NCBI GenBank assembly: GCA_964493955.1
Contig: CAZBPZ010000017.1
Span: 1 to 26,353, forward strand
Direction of reading: 5' to 3'
Source: CAZBPZ01 sp964493955
GTDB taxonomy: Bacteria; Chloroflexota; Dehalococcoidia; Dehalococcoidales; Fen-1064
DNA: 26,353 nucleotides
Shown here piece by piece: positions 1 to 8,662 of this stretch. The translations under genes and the position numbers were made by a program. Under the pieces are notes generated by a model that did not search any database, had not been told where the DNA came from, and saw nothing but the letters and a program-made list of their open reading frames with translations. Within the stretch, counting starts at the first letter, position 1. The number at the start of each line of letters is the position of its first letter.

Positions 1-790
<790 letters not shown>

Positions 791-857
791 AATGAACTCG
801 CTGTGTAAGAACCTTCCTTCCGCTATCCAGTTGTTAAGGTGCTACCAACAACCTAGA

Positions 858-886
858 ATACTACCACACCGGGTGGCCGGTGTCAA
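858..886 (-). promoter_or_regulatory. Promoter of the 16S rRNA gene
   Basis: On the minus strand a perfect -35 TTGACA (881-886) is followed by a 17-bp spacer and -10 TAGTAT (858-863). This is the textbook sigma-70 arrangement. Transcription would begin near 851 and give a leader of about 60 nt before mature 16S. Confidence 0.85.
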
Positions 887-943
887 CGTTACCGGGCCGG
901 GTTTCAGGCTGCCACCCGGGCCACTCACCCACCGGCTGCGGCC

Positions 944-1741
944 CTAGGTCTGCTGCCCTTTGGCACGCCGGCGCAGGGCATCCAGGTCGAAGCTACTGCC
1001 CCGGTTCCCCACCCGCCCCAGGGCGTTGAGCTGGCGGTGGTAGGCAAAGAGGGCATCGCGCCCCAGGATCTGGGCGTGCGTATCCAGTGCCTCCTTGAGC
1101 ATCAGCATCCCGTCCGGCGGCACCTCGGCCATGAGGCGGGCGTGCTTCATCACTTCCTCGTCCAGCTTATCGGGCGGTACCGCCAGGTTGATAAGACCAA
1201 TCCGCTCGGCCTCCCTGGCGCTTATGAGCTTGGAGGTCATCAGCAGCTCCTTGGCCTTGCGCAGGCCGAGGAACGTCACCCACAGCGGCATACTGGTAAC
1301 GCCACCGCCGCGCGTGGCGGGGTGCCCCAGGATGGCATCCTCGGCGGCAATGGCAATATCGCAGCACATCTGCAGGTAACAACCGGCCGCCACACAGTAG
1401 CCGTGCACCCGGGCAATGACGGGCTTCGTCATGTTCATTATCATCAGGTAGCGCTGGCTGATGCCGCGCAGCGTGCGCAGGGCGTTGCCCCGGGTCCACT
1501 CCTCGTAGCCTTCCGGCACGCTGGTATAGGGGCTACCCTTGATATCATAGCCGGCACAGAACGAGGGCCCGGCCCCGGACAGCACCACCACCCGTACCTC
1601 GGGGTCCTCATCGGCCGTGTGGAAGGCGGTGTCAAGGTCAGCCAGGAGCTGGTGGTTAAGGGCATTACGCTTCTCGGGGCGGTTCATGATAATCTGGGCA
1701 ATGTGGTCCTCCACCTTGTAGATGACGGTCTCAAGTTCCAT
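944..1741 (-). CDS. Enoyl-CoA hydratase/isomerase (crotonase) family protein
   Basis: 265 aa, the usual length for a crotonase-fold enzyme acting on acyl-CoA thioesters in the cytoplasm. The N-terminal RPEKRNALN (21-29) and the two oxyanion-hole segments, SFCAGYDIK (60-68) and HGYCVAAGC (113-121), are clear. At the place where true hydratases carry the first catalytic Glu (typically QPE), this protein has GHPAT (139-143), with Ala instead. It may therefore be an isomerase, hydrolase, lyase or other crotonase rather than a fatty-acid hydratase. The ATG start has a strong AGGGAGG site 8 bases upstream. The gene is monocistronic between the 16S promoter and a divergent MoxR gene, and its upstream region carries the 61-bp-spaced direct repeats. 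Family is certain, substrate unknown. Confidence 0.9.
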   Translation of the reverse strand: MELETVIYKVEDHIAQIIMNRPEKRNALNHQLLADLDTAFHTADEDPEVRVVVLSGAGPSFCAGYDIKGSPYTSVPEGYEEWTRGNALRTLRGISQRYLMIMNMTKPVIARVHGYCVAAGCYLQMCCDIAIAAEDAILGHPATRGGGVTSMPLWVTFLGLRKAKELLMTSKLISAREAERIGLINLAVPPDKLDEEVMKHARLMAEVPPDGMLMLKEALDTHAQILGRDALFAYHRQLNALGRVGNRGSSFDLDALRRRAKGQQT

Positions 1742-1757
1742 AACCGTAACCTCCCTT

Positions 1758-1846
1758 TGTGCTCCCCTGCCTTGGCGGACGCTACGTCAAAGGAGAGTTG
1801 GTCAGACTAATCACTGACTGTGCTCCCCTGCCTTGGCGGGCGCTAC
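1758..1846. repeat. Direct-repeat pair, 28 bp, 61-bp period (locus D)
   Basis: Two 28-base copies at 1758-1785 and 1819-1846 differ at one position (27/28). Both begin TGTGCTCCCC and end CGCTAC, and 33 unrelated bases separate them. Each copy contains a GC-rich imperfect inverted repeat centred on GCCTTGGC. The pair lies between the start of the crotonase gene and the divergent MoxR gene, and the inner copy ends about 17 bases from the crotonase start codon. Confidence 0.9.
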
Positions 1847-1910
1847 CCATGATACCCCATACCACCACCGGCAACAAGCCAGAAGCAGGCGCGTCGGCCG
1901 GGGCTTTGAT

Positions 1911-1940
1911 TTTACTTTACAGCCGGCCGCATAGTAAAAT
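1911..1940 (+). promoter_or_regulatory. Candidate promoter of the MoxR-VWA operon
   Basis: TTTACT (1911-1916), 18-bp spacer, TAAAAT (1935-1940), in an AT-rich island within otherwise GC-rich sequence. It lies 45 bases upstream of the ATG at 1985. The -35 is only a partial match. Confidence 0.5.
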
Positions 1941-1984
1941 TCGGTTACCGGCCAGCACCGGCACCAGGGGGGAGGTGAAGCGGC

Positions 1985-3397
1985 ATGGCAAAGCGCGCCA
2001 GACGCCCGGGGACAATCGGCGAGCTCAGGGCATCCGGCTACCAGCCGGTATCCATCAAGGAGGAGATGCGGCGCAACCTTCTGGCGGCCCTGCGGCGCCG
2101 TGAGCCTATTTTCCCCGGCATCATCGGCTACGAGGACACCGTCATCCCCCAGGTGGAGAATGCCATCCTCTCCGGCCAGGACATCATCTTCCTGGGCGAG
2201 CGCGGACAGGCAAAGTCACGCATCATGCGCCAGATGGTGCGGCTGCTTGACGAGGTTGTGCCTGTCATCCGGGGCTGCGAGATAAACGACGACCCGCTGG
2301 CACCCATCTGCCGGGCCTGCCGTGACCGTGTTGCCGCCGAGGGTGACACCGTGCCGGTTGACTGGTTGCCCCGCGAGGAACGTTACGGTGAGAAACTGGC
2401 CACGCCGGACATCTCCATTGCTGACCTGATTGGTGATGTTGACCCCATCAAGGTGGCCGAGGGGCGCTACCTCTCGGACGAGCTGGCCATCCACTACGGC
2501 CTCATCCCGCGTACCAACCGCGGTATCTTCTGCATCAACGAGCTGCCGGACCTGGCCGAGCGCCTCCAGGTTGGCCTTTTCAACCTGATGGAGGAGCGTG
2601 ACGTGCAGATACGGGGCTACCGTATCCGGCTGCCGCTGGACATCCTCCTGGTGGCCAGCGCTAACCCGGAGGACTACACCAACCGCGGCCGTATCATCAC
2701 CCCCCTCAAGGACCGCTTCGGGGCACAGGCACGCACCCACTACCCCACCAGCATCGAGGACGAAGTGCGCATCATGGAGATGGAGCACCGCCGGTTCGGG
2801 CAGGAGGGCCCCGAGGTCTTCACCCCGCCCTACATGAAAGAAATCATCGCCGAGTTCACCCACCAGGCCCGCAAGAGCCCGGACATCAACCAGCGCTCCG
2901 GCGTGAGCGTACGTATCTCAATCGCCAACTACGAGACCATCATGTCTAACGCCGTGCGGCGGGCGGTGACACTGGGAGAGCCCCTGGCGGTGCCCCGCAT
3001 CACTGACCTGCCCCACATCTACGCCTCCACCGCCTCCAAGATAGAGCTCGAAGGCTTCGAGGATGCCCGCGAGGGCAAGATAATCAGTGACCTCCTGCGC
3101 AAGGCAGTTACCCTCGTCTTCAACCGTTATTACCGCGTGGCCGAGCTTGAACCCCTGGTGGCACAGTTCACCGGTAACTTCAGTGTTGAGGTATCGGACA
3201 TGATGCCGGCCAGCAGCTATGTCCGTAATGCCAAGGAAATCGCCGGCCTGCTGGACGCCACCAAGGTGGTGGCCGATTCAGAGCGCCCCGAGGTACTCGC
3301 CTCGGCGGCCGAGTTTGTGCTGGAAGGCCTGCACGTCAACAAGCGCCTCAACAAGACGCGGCAGGACGGCCAGACCATTTACCGGGGCCAGCCGTGA
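1985..3397 (+). CDS. MoxR-type AAA+ ATPase (magnesium-chelatase ChlI-like)
   Basis: 470 aa. An ATP-driven chaperone-like AAA+ protein of the MoxR/ChlI class, which usually acts with a VWA-domain partner to remodel or load cofactors into client proteins; the client here is unknown. Visible parts: Walker A-like GERGQAKS (71-78, Ala-Lys where Gly-Lys is usual), Walker B-like IFCINELPDL (181-190, Asn-Glu instead of Asp-Glu), sensor 1 VASANPED (223-230), KDRFG (242-246) as likely arginine finger, and a sensor 2 region around RSGVSVR. A Cys cluster (C98, C109, C112) sits in an insertion between Walker A and B. The ATG start has GGAGGTGA 7 bases upstream. Its stop overlaps the GTG start of the VWA gene (GTGA), indicating translational coupling. 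Confidence 0.9.
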   Translation: MAKRARRPGTIGELRASGYQPVSIKEEMRRNLLAALRRREPIFPGIIGYEDTVIPQVENAILSGQDIIFLGERGQAKSRIMRQMVRLLDEVVPVIRGCEINDDPLAPICRACRDRVAAEGDTVPVDWLPREERYGEKLATPDISIADLIGDVDPIKVAEGRYLSDELAIHYGLIPRTNRGIFCINELPDLAERLQVGLFNLMEERDVQIRGYRIRLPLDILLVASANPEDYTNRGRIITPLKDRFGAQARTHYPTSIEDEVRIMEMEHRRFGQEGPEVFTPPYMKEIIAEFTHQARKSPDINQRSGVSVRISIANYETIMSNAVRRAVTLGEPLAVPRITDLPHIYASTASKIELEGFEDAREGKIISDLLRKAVTLVFNRYYRVAELEPLVAQFTGNFSVEVSDMMPASSYVRNAKEIAGLLDATKVVADSERPEVLASAAEFVLEGLHVNKRLNKTRQDGQTIYRGQP

Positions 3398-5445
3398 GAC
3401 GTTACCGTTACTCCGAGTGGGACGGGAGCCAGGACTTCGCCGAGCTGGACAAGGACATGCTCATGGACGAGCTGGCCCGTAACCTCATGCATGACGGTAA
3501 CATGAACTACTCCCTGTGGCGGATGCAGCGCCAGGGGCTGCGTGATGCCCGGGGACGCCGCCTCCCCGGCCTCCAGGAGCTACTGCAGCGCCTCCGCCAG
3601 CGCCGCCAGGCCGAGCTGGAACGCTACCGCCTCGGCTCAATCATGGACGAAATCCGCCAGCGGCTGGATGACATCATCTCCACCGAGCGCCGCGGCATCG
3701 AGCGCCGCCTTGAAGAAGCCCGCCGCCAGGCAGCCGAGTCCCCGGCGCAGTCCGGCCAGGCGGCCGGTGACGACCTTGGCCCCGAGATGCGCCAGAAATT
3801 GCTGGAGCGCATTGAGCAGATGGCGGGCCGTAACCTGGCGCAGCTCGATAACCTGCCGGACGACGTGGGCGGGAAGGTCAAGGAACTCACCAGCTACGAC
3901 TTCATGGACGAGGAGGCGCGCGACAAGTTCCAGCAGCTCATCGAGATGCTGAAACGCCACGCCAGTGAGTCGTTCGCGCGTGACCTCACGAGCCAGCTCA
4001 GGAGCATGGACCCGGAGGCCCTGGCCAGCCTGCGCCACCTGACCGAAGCCATCAACCAGTTGCTGGAGCAGCGGCTGCGGGGTGAAGAACCGGACTTTGA
4101 CGAGTTCATGCAGCAGTTCGGTGACTTCTTCGGGCCGGAACGGCCCGGCAACCTCGACGAACTGATAGAGCGGCTCCAGCAGCAGATGGCCCAGGCGCAA
4201 TCACTGCTGGATAGCCTCTCCGCCAAAGACCGCCGGGAGCTTGAGGAGCTCCTGGGCTCCGTGCTGGACGATGCCACCCAGATGGAGCTGGCCCGGCTGG
4301 CGGCCAACCTGGACACCCTCTCCCCCGACGACAGCCTGCAGCGCCGCTACGAGTTTACCGGCCAGGAGTCCCTGTCCTTTTCGGAGGCCCTGCGCCTCAT
4401 GGAAGAGCTCCAGCAGATGGACCAGCTGGAGCGCCAGCTCAAGGAAGCGCAGTACAGCCGCGACCTGGACACCATCGACGAGCAGAAGCTGCGGGAGATA
4501 CTGGGCGACGAGGCGGCCGAGGACCTGGAGAGGCTGCGCAACATCACCCGCATCCTGGAGGAAGCCGGCTACATCCAGCGCCAGGGTAACCGCTTCGAGC
4601 TGACACCGCGCGGGATGCGCAAAATCGGCCAGAAGGCCCTGAAGGACGTTTTCTCGCAGCTCAAGAAGGACCGCCTCGGCACCCACTCCCGCCACCAGCG
4701 GGGCACCGGCACCGAGCGCATCGATGAGACCAAGCCCTACGAGTTCGGGGACCGGTTTGACGTTAACCTGGAAAAGACCATCATGAACGCCATCTACCGG
4801 GAGCGCCCCGGGGTGCCGCTGCGGCTCAAGGTGGACGACTTCGAGGTGTACCGCTCCGAGGAACTGACCCGCTCCGCCACCGTGCTGATGATAGACCTCA
4901 GCCTCTCCATGCCGATGCGGGGCAACTTCCAGGCCGCCAAGCAGGTGGCAATTGCCCTGGACGGCCTCATCCGCAGCCAGTACCCCCGTGACTCGCTGCA
5001 TATCATCGGCTTCTCAAGCTATGCCCGGGTGCTCAAGCGCGACGACCTGCCCTACATGGGCTGGGACGAGTTCGACCCGTACACCAACATCCAGCACGGC
5101 CTGCAGCTGGCGCGCCAGCTCCTGGCCAGGGAGCGCTGCAACAACAAGCAGATACTGCTCGTCTCCGATGGGGAGCCGACCTCCCACCTAGAGAACGGCC
5201 ATATCTACTTCCAGTACCCCCCCAGCCTGCGCACCATTCAGCTCACGCTGCGCGAGGTAAGGAACTGCACCAGGCAGCACATCGTCATCAATACCTTCAT
5301 GCTGGGGCAGGGGGGGTTCCTGAACGCCTTCGTGACGCAGGTGGCCCGCATCAACAAGGGCCGCATCTTCTACACCAGCGCCGACACGCTGGGCGAGTAC
5401 ATGCTGGTGGACTACCTGTCCAACAAGCGGCGGCGGCTGGAGTAG
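3394..5445 (+). CDS. VWA domain protein, partner of the MoxR ATPase
   Basis: 683 aa. The last ~190 residues form a von Willebrand factor A domain with a complete metal-ion site: DLSLS (501-505), Thr564 in YTNI and Asp592 in LLVSDGEP. The first ~450 residues are highly charged, Leu/Gln/Glu/Arg-rich and predicted mainly alpha-helical or coiled coil, as in other MoxR-associated VWA proteins and ChlD/BchD-like partners. No signal peptide or membrane segment, so cytoplasmic. It starts at GTG 3394 inside the stop codon of the ATPase gene. By analogy with RavA-ViaA and CbbQ-CbbO, the pair probably forms an AAA+/VWA machine (inference). The stop codon lies one base before the assembly gap, and the 3' end is part of a direct repeat (locus A). 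Confidence 0.9.
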   Translation: MRRYRYSEWDGSQDFAELDKDMLMDELARNLMHDGNMNYSLWRMQRQGLRDARGRRLPGLQELLQRLRQRRQAELERYRLGSIMDEIRQRLDDIISTERRGIERRLEEARRQAAESPAQSGQAAGDDLGPEMRQKLLERIEQMAGRNLAQLDNLPDDVGGKVKELTSYDFMDEEARDKFQQLIEMLKRHASESFARDLTSQLRSMDPEALASLRHLTEAINQLLEQRLRGEEPDFDEFMQQFGDFFGPERPGNLDELIERLQQQMAQAQSLLDSLSAKDRRELEELLGSVLDDATQMELARLAANLDTLSPDDSLQRRYEFTGQESLSFSEALRLMEELQQMDQLERQLKEAQYSRDLDTIDEQKLREILGDEAAEDLERLRNITRILEEAGYIQRQGNRFELTPRGMRKIGQKALKDVFSQLKKDRLGTHSRHQRGTGTERIDETKPYEFGDRFDVNLEKTIMNAIYRERPGVPLRLKVDDFEVYRSEELTRSATVLMIDLSLSMPMRGNFQAAKQVAIALDGLIRSQYPRDSLHIIGFSSYARVLKRDDLPYMGWDEFDPYTNIQHGLQLARQLLARERCNNKQILLVSDGEPTSHLENGHIYFQYPPSLRTIQLTLREVRNCTRQHIVINTFMLGQGGFLNAFVTQVARINKGRIFYTSADTLGEYMLVDYLSNKRRRLE

Positions 5446-5638
5446 CNNNNNNNNNNNNNNNNNNNNNNNNNNNNNNNNNNNNNNNNNNNNNNNNNNNNNN
5501 NNNNNNNNNNNNNNNNNNNNNNNNNNNNNNNNNNNNNNNNNNNNNNAGTAGCGGCTAGCCCCCTTGAGCTGGCCCATTTCCAGACCACGCTTGGGAGGGC
5601 CCAACAAAGCGGCGGCTTGAGTAGTGGCTAGCCCCTGG
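5420..5638. repeat. Direct repeat of ~36 bp across the gap, ~73-bp period (locus A)
   Basis: The segment starting CCAACAAAGCGGCGGC at 5601 and running to about 5636 repeats the end of the VWA gene (from 5420, CCAACAAGCGGCGGC) plus the bases after the gap (5547-5562, AGTAGCGGCTAGCCCC). Second-copy AGTAG begins at 5620, 73 bases after 5547. If the gap is closed on the shared AGTAGC, the whole repeat is ~36 bp with a 73-75-bp period. The repeat covers the stop codon of the VWA gene (5443-5445) and the stop codon of the convergent gene (5628-5630). Confidence 0.75.
5447..5546. other. Assembly gap of exactly 100 N
   Basis: Exactly 100 N, the conventional scaffold filler. AGTAGC occurs immediately on both sides (5441-5446 and 5547-5552), so the two contigs may abut or overlap. 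The break coincides with a direct repeat, a common reason for assembly failure. Confidence 0.98.
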
Positions 5639-7073
5639 TGCGGTAGTACTCGTACACCTTGCGGGCCGCCCGGGCGGCCCGCCCGATGGTGGGGAAAAAC
5701 GCTATACCGGACTCAATGAGCCGGCTGCGCGTCTGGCTCATGACCTGCGCCTGCCAGCCAGCGTAGTCCTCCGCCAGGCAGGTATCATCGCCGAGCACGG
5801 CCAGCAGGGGCTTGGTGGTGGCTTCCTTGAGGTGCCGGTAGCCGTCAACCGCCATCTTGAGGCGCATCTCCGCCCCCTCCCGCTGCGAGAGGGTGAACAT
5901 CACGCCCTCGTTCACCAGGCCAATCAGCAGGTCAAAGCTTTCGTGGCCGGCCATGAGCTTCAGCATCTCGATGTCATTTACCCCGAAGCCGCCGATGATG
6001 GAGACATCCACCGGGTTACCGAGCCAGTCCCAGATATCAACCCCGCGCTCTTTGAGCTCCTGGCGTATCTCCCGGGGCAGGGCCACCACCTCAAGGCCGG
6101 CCTCCTCGCACTCATCGGCCGAGAGGACGCTCGGGCCACCGCCACCCCCGGCCACACCCACCCGCAGGCCACGTACCTCCGGCAGGAAGAGAAAGGCTAC
6201 CGCCAGGTCTGCCATCTCGTCAAGATTAGCAGCACTCACGGCCCCGGCCTGCCGTACCATCGCCTCCCAGGTCTCCCTCGAGCCGGCCAGCGAAGCCGTG
6301 TGCGAGGCCACCGCCCTGGTGCCGGCCCGGCTGCGCCCCCCCTTGATGACAATAACCGGCTTGGTCCGGGCGGCCCGGCGCAACACCTCAAAGAAACGCC
6401 GCCCGTCCCGCGGGCCTTCCACGTAAACGGCCACGACCTTCGTAGCCGCATCCCAGGCCAGGTACTCCAGGTAGTCACACTCGTTGAAATCAAGGGCATT
6501 GCCGTAAGATATGACCTTGCTGAAGCGCAGGCCGCGCTTGCTCCCCAGCCGCACAAACCAGGAGGCCCCACCCCCTGTCTGCGAGGCCATGCCCACCGGC
6601 CCCGGCTCCGTCGGCAGGCCGTACCCGAAGGAAAGCCCGTGGCCCGGGTAGTAGACCCCCATGCAGTTCGGGCCAATGAGCCGGATGCCGAGCTGCCGGG
6701 CCCGCGCCAGTATCCGCTGCTCCAGCCTGGCAGCATCAGGCCGCCCCGTCTCGCTAAAGCGGGCCGTATAGAGGTGCACCGCCTTCACACGCTTGCGACC
6801 GCAGTCATCCAGCACCCGCAGCACCTCGCCGGCGTTGACACAGCAGATAACGTAGTCCACCTCGCCGGGGATGTCAGCCACCGAGGGATAGGCGCGGAAG
6901 CCCAGCACCTCCTGGTAGCGCGGGTTCACGGGGTAGATATCACCCCGAAAGCCGTAGGTCACCAGGTGGCTGGTATAGCTGTAACCCCAGGAGCGGGTAT
7001 TTGGAGATGCCCCCACCACCGCCACCGACCGCGGGTGGAGTATCTCCTCAAGCTGCCTGACGACCGGTCTCAT
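5628..7073 (-). CDS. ADP-forming acyl-CoA synthetase alpha-type (CoA-binding) protein, copy 2
   Basis: 481 aa. Matches the alpha part of NDP-forming acetyl/acyl-CoA synthetases: an N-terminal CoA-binding Rossmann domain starting HPRSVAVVGAS (13-23), then two succinyl-CoA-ligase-like domains with IGPNCMG (133-139), ISYGNALDFNECDYLEY (188-204) and the phospho-acceptor histidine in ASHTASLAG (His258). In characterised enzymes the beta part, an ATP-grasp domain, transfers phosphate to this His. No beta part is fused or adjacent here. The ATG start overlaps the stop of the upstream paralog by 4 bases (ATGA), so the two are co-translated. Shared motifs show they arose by duplication; alone this protein cannot complete an ATP-forming cycle, so a beta partner elsewhere or another CoA-transfer role is expected. 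Confidence 0.88.
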   Translation of the reverse strand: MRPVVRQLEEILHPRSVAVVGASPNTRSWGYSYTSHLVTYGFRGDIYPVNPRYQEVLGFRAYPSVADIPGEVDYVICCVNAGEVLRVLDDCGRKRVKAVHLYTARFSETGRPDAARLEQRILARARQLGIRLIGPNCMGVYYPGHGLSFGYGLPTEPGPVGMASQTGGGASWFVRLGSKRGLRFSKVISYGNALDFNECDYLEYLAWDAATKVVAVYVEGPRDGRRFFEVLRRAARTKPVIVIKGGRSRAGTRAVASHTASLAGSRETWEAMVRQAGAVSAANLDEMADLAVAFLFLPEVRGLRVGVAGGGGGPSVLSADECEEAGLEVVALPREIRQELKERGVDIWDWLGNPVDVSIIGGFGVNDIEMLKLMAGHESFDLLIGLVNEGVMFTLSQREGAEMRLKMAVDGYRHLKEATTKPLLAVLGDDTCLAEDYAGWQAQVMSQTRSRLIESGIAFFPTIGRAARAARKVYEYYRTRG

Positions 7074-8482
7074 CGCTTCTCGTAGTAGGACACCACCCGG
7101 CTGAGGGCAAATGCCGCCCGCTTGACGGTTGGATAGACGGGAAAGCCCATGCTAATCAGCCGCTCCTTGATGGACGCCACTATCTGCTCGTAGTCCGGGA
7201 AATCAGCGTTGCGCCGCCGCGGCCGCTCGGTAAAGACAATGGCCGTTGGCTTACCGGCCAGCTCCTCCACTCCCATCCGCTTGAAGTGGTCCTCCAGGGA
7301 AAACGGCTCCGGGCCGCGCCGCCACGGCCCCCCGGCATACGCTATCATTACGTCAAAGTCAGGGTGCCGGGCCATCAGCCGGGTAACGGCATTGGCGCTG
7401 GAGTCATCGCCCATTGAAATAGAGAAGTCGGCCGGGTTATTAATCCAGTCCCAGATGGCGTTACCCTGCCGCCTCAGTTCCTGGCGGATGTCGTCCGGCA
7501 GCGGGACAACATTCAGGCCCTCTTCTTCACATATGTCGGCGGCGAGAACACTGCTGCCGCCGCTGCCGCCCACCACGCCGACCCGCCTTCCCCCCAGAGG
7601 GGGCAGGCGGTAGAAGGCCACCGCAATATCAACCATCTCCTCAAGGTCACGCGCCGGCACCACCCCGGTCTGCCTCACCAGGGCATCCCACACGGCCCGG
7701 GAACCAGCCAGCGAGGCGGTGTGCGAAGCCGTGGCCCGCGTCCCGGCCTCGCCACGGCCACCCTTCACCACCACCACCGGCTTGGCGGCGGCCGCCGCCC
7801 GCAGAACCTGCAGAAACCGGGGGCCGTCACGGACACCCTCTATGTAGAGCAGGATGATGTCAGTCTCTTCGTCCTCGGTCAGGTACTCCAGGTAGTCACA
7901 CTCGTTGAAATCAAGGGCGTTGCCGTAGGAGATTCCCTTGCTGAAGCGCACGCCCCGCGCTGCCGCCGAACCAACAATTTCGCCCACCGCCTGGCCGCTC
8001 TGGGAAGCCACCCCGACCCTCCCCGGCTCGGCTGGCATGCCTTCATTGAACCCCAGGCCAGCCGCCGGGTAATAGACACCCATGCAGTTCGGGCCGATAA
8101 TACGCACACCACCGGCACGGGCCCGCCGCAGTATCTCCTGCTCCAGCGCAGCGGCCTCCTGGCGGCCGGTCTCGCTAAAACGGGCAGTAAAGAGGTGCAG
8201 GCACTTCACACCCCTGGCAACACAATCATCCACCAGCCCCAGCACCTGGCTGGCCGGTATGGACGAGATTACGTAGTCCACCGGTGCCGGGATGTCACTG
8301 ACACGTGCATAAGCTTTTAGCCCCATGACCTCTTCATACTTGGGGTTCACCGGGTAGATAGGGCCCTTGAAACCCAGCTCCTGCAGGGGGCGAACAAACC
8401 CTCCGCCCCGGCCCGAGGCAGAAGCACCTACCACCGCAACTGACCGCGGGTGGAGAAGCTGGTGAAGCGGGTGCCGCGACAT
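7070..8482 (-). CDS. ADP-forming acyl-CoA synthetase alpha-type (CoA-binding) protein, copy 1
   Basis: 470 aa, paralog of the following gene and first in the pair. CoA-binding motif HPRSVAVVGAS (11-21), IGPNCMG (129-135), VASQSGQ (158-164), ISYGNALDFNECDYLEY (184-200) and catalytic-type His254 in ASHTASLAG are all kept. The two copies differ most in the C-terminal ~150 residues, so they could handle different acids or form a heteromer. The start ATG has GGGAGGTGG about 5 bases upstream. No ATP-grasp beta gene lies in the window. Predicted cytoplasmic; substrate not deducible. Confidence 0.88.
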   Translation of the reverse strand: MSRHPLHQLLHPRSVAVVGASASGRGGGFVRPLQELGFKGPIYPVNPKYEEVMGLKAYARVSDIPAPVDYVISSIPASQVLGLVDDCVARGVKCLHLFTARFSETGRQEAAALEQEILRRARAGGVRIIGPNCMGVYYPAAGLGFNEGMPAEPGRVGVASQSGQAVGEIVGSAAARGVRFSKGISYGNALDFNECDYLEYLTEDEETDIILLYIEGVRDGPRFLQVLRAAAAAKPVVVVKGGRGEAGTRATASHTASLAGSRAVWDALVRQTGVVPARDLEEMVDIAVAFYRLPPLGGRRVGVVGGSGGSSVLAADICEEEGLNVVPLPDDIRQELRRQGNAIWDWINNPADFSISMGDDSSANAVTRLMARHPDFDVMIAYAGGPWRRGPEPFSLEDHFKRMGVEELAGKPTAIVFTERPRRRNADFPDYEQIVASIKERLISMGFPVYPTVKRAAFALSRVVSYYEKR

Positions 8483-8591
8483 CTAGCCACCTCCCGAACG
8501 TGCAACACAGCGCCTCCACCGGGTAACAGGCAGGCCAAAACCGGGGCTGGCAGCGCCAGAGCTAGGTCACGCCGGTGAAAACGCCGAGACC

Positions 8592-8621
8592 ATGATACAC
8601 AATTTACCTCAAGAGCGGCAA
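8592..8621 (-). promoter_or_regulatory. Candidate promoter of the two acyl-CoA synthetase alpha genes
   Basis: On the minus strand: TTGCCG (8616-8621), 18-bp spacer, TATCAT (8592-8597), about 110 bases upstream of the ATG at 8482. It overlaps the divergent corA promoter, so the two transcripts may interfere or be co-controlled. The -35 is weak. Confidence 0.45.
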
Positions 8622-8633
8622 ATGTGTTAGAAT
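8603..8633 (+). promoter_or_regulatory. Candidate extended -10 promoter of the corA operon
   Basis: Extended -10 TGTTAGAAT (TG at 8625-8626, TAGAAT at 8628-8633), with a weak TTTACC -35 at 8603-8608, 19 bases away. Initiation near 8640 would leave a 5' UTR of about 23 nt before ATG 8663. This argues against the upstream in-frame GTG at 8624. Confidence 0.6.
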
Positions 8634-8662
8634 GTGCTCCAGTCAGACCGGGGCACGGGAAG

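Noticed and set aside
1037..1810. 257-codon plus-strand ORF opposite the crotonase gene
   Set aside because: Antisense shadow: the minus-strand protein has clear crotonase motifs and a ribosome site, whereas this translation has a low-complexity Gly/His/Gln composition.
1758..1846. Minimal CRISPR array
   Set aside because: Repeat and spacer lengths are CRISPR-like, but there are only two copies, the other loci use unrelated repeats, and no cas gene is present.
5832..7085. 417-codon plus-strand ORF opposite an acyl-CoA synthetase gene
   Set aside because: Long only because high GC suppresses stop codons; no recognisable motif, and the minus strand encodes a conserved protein.
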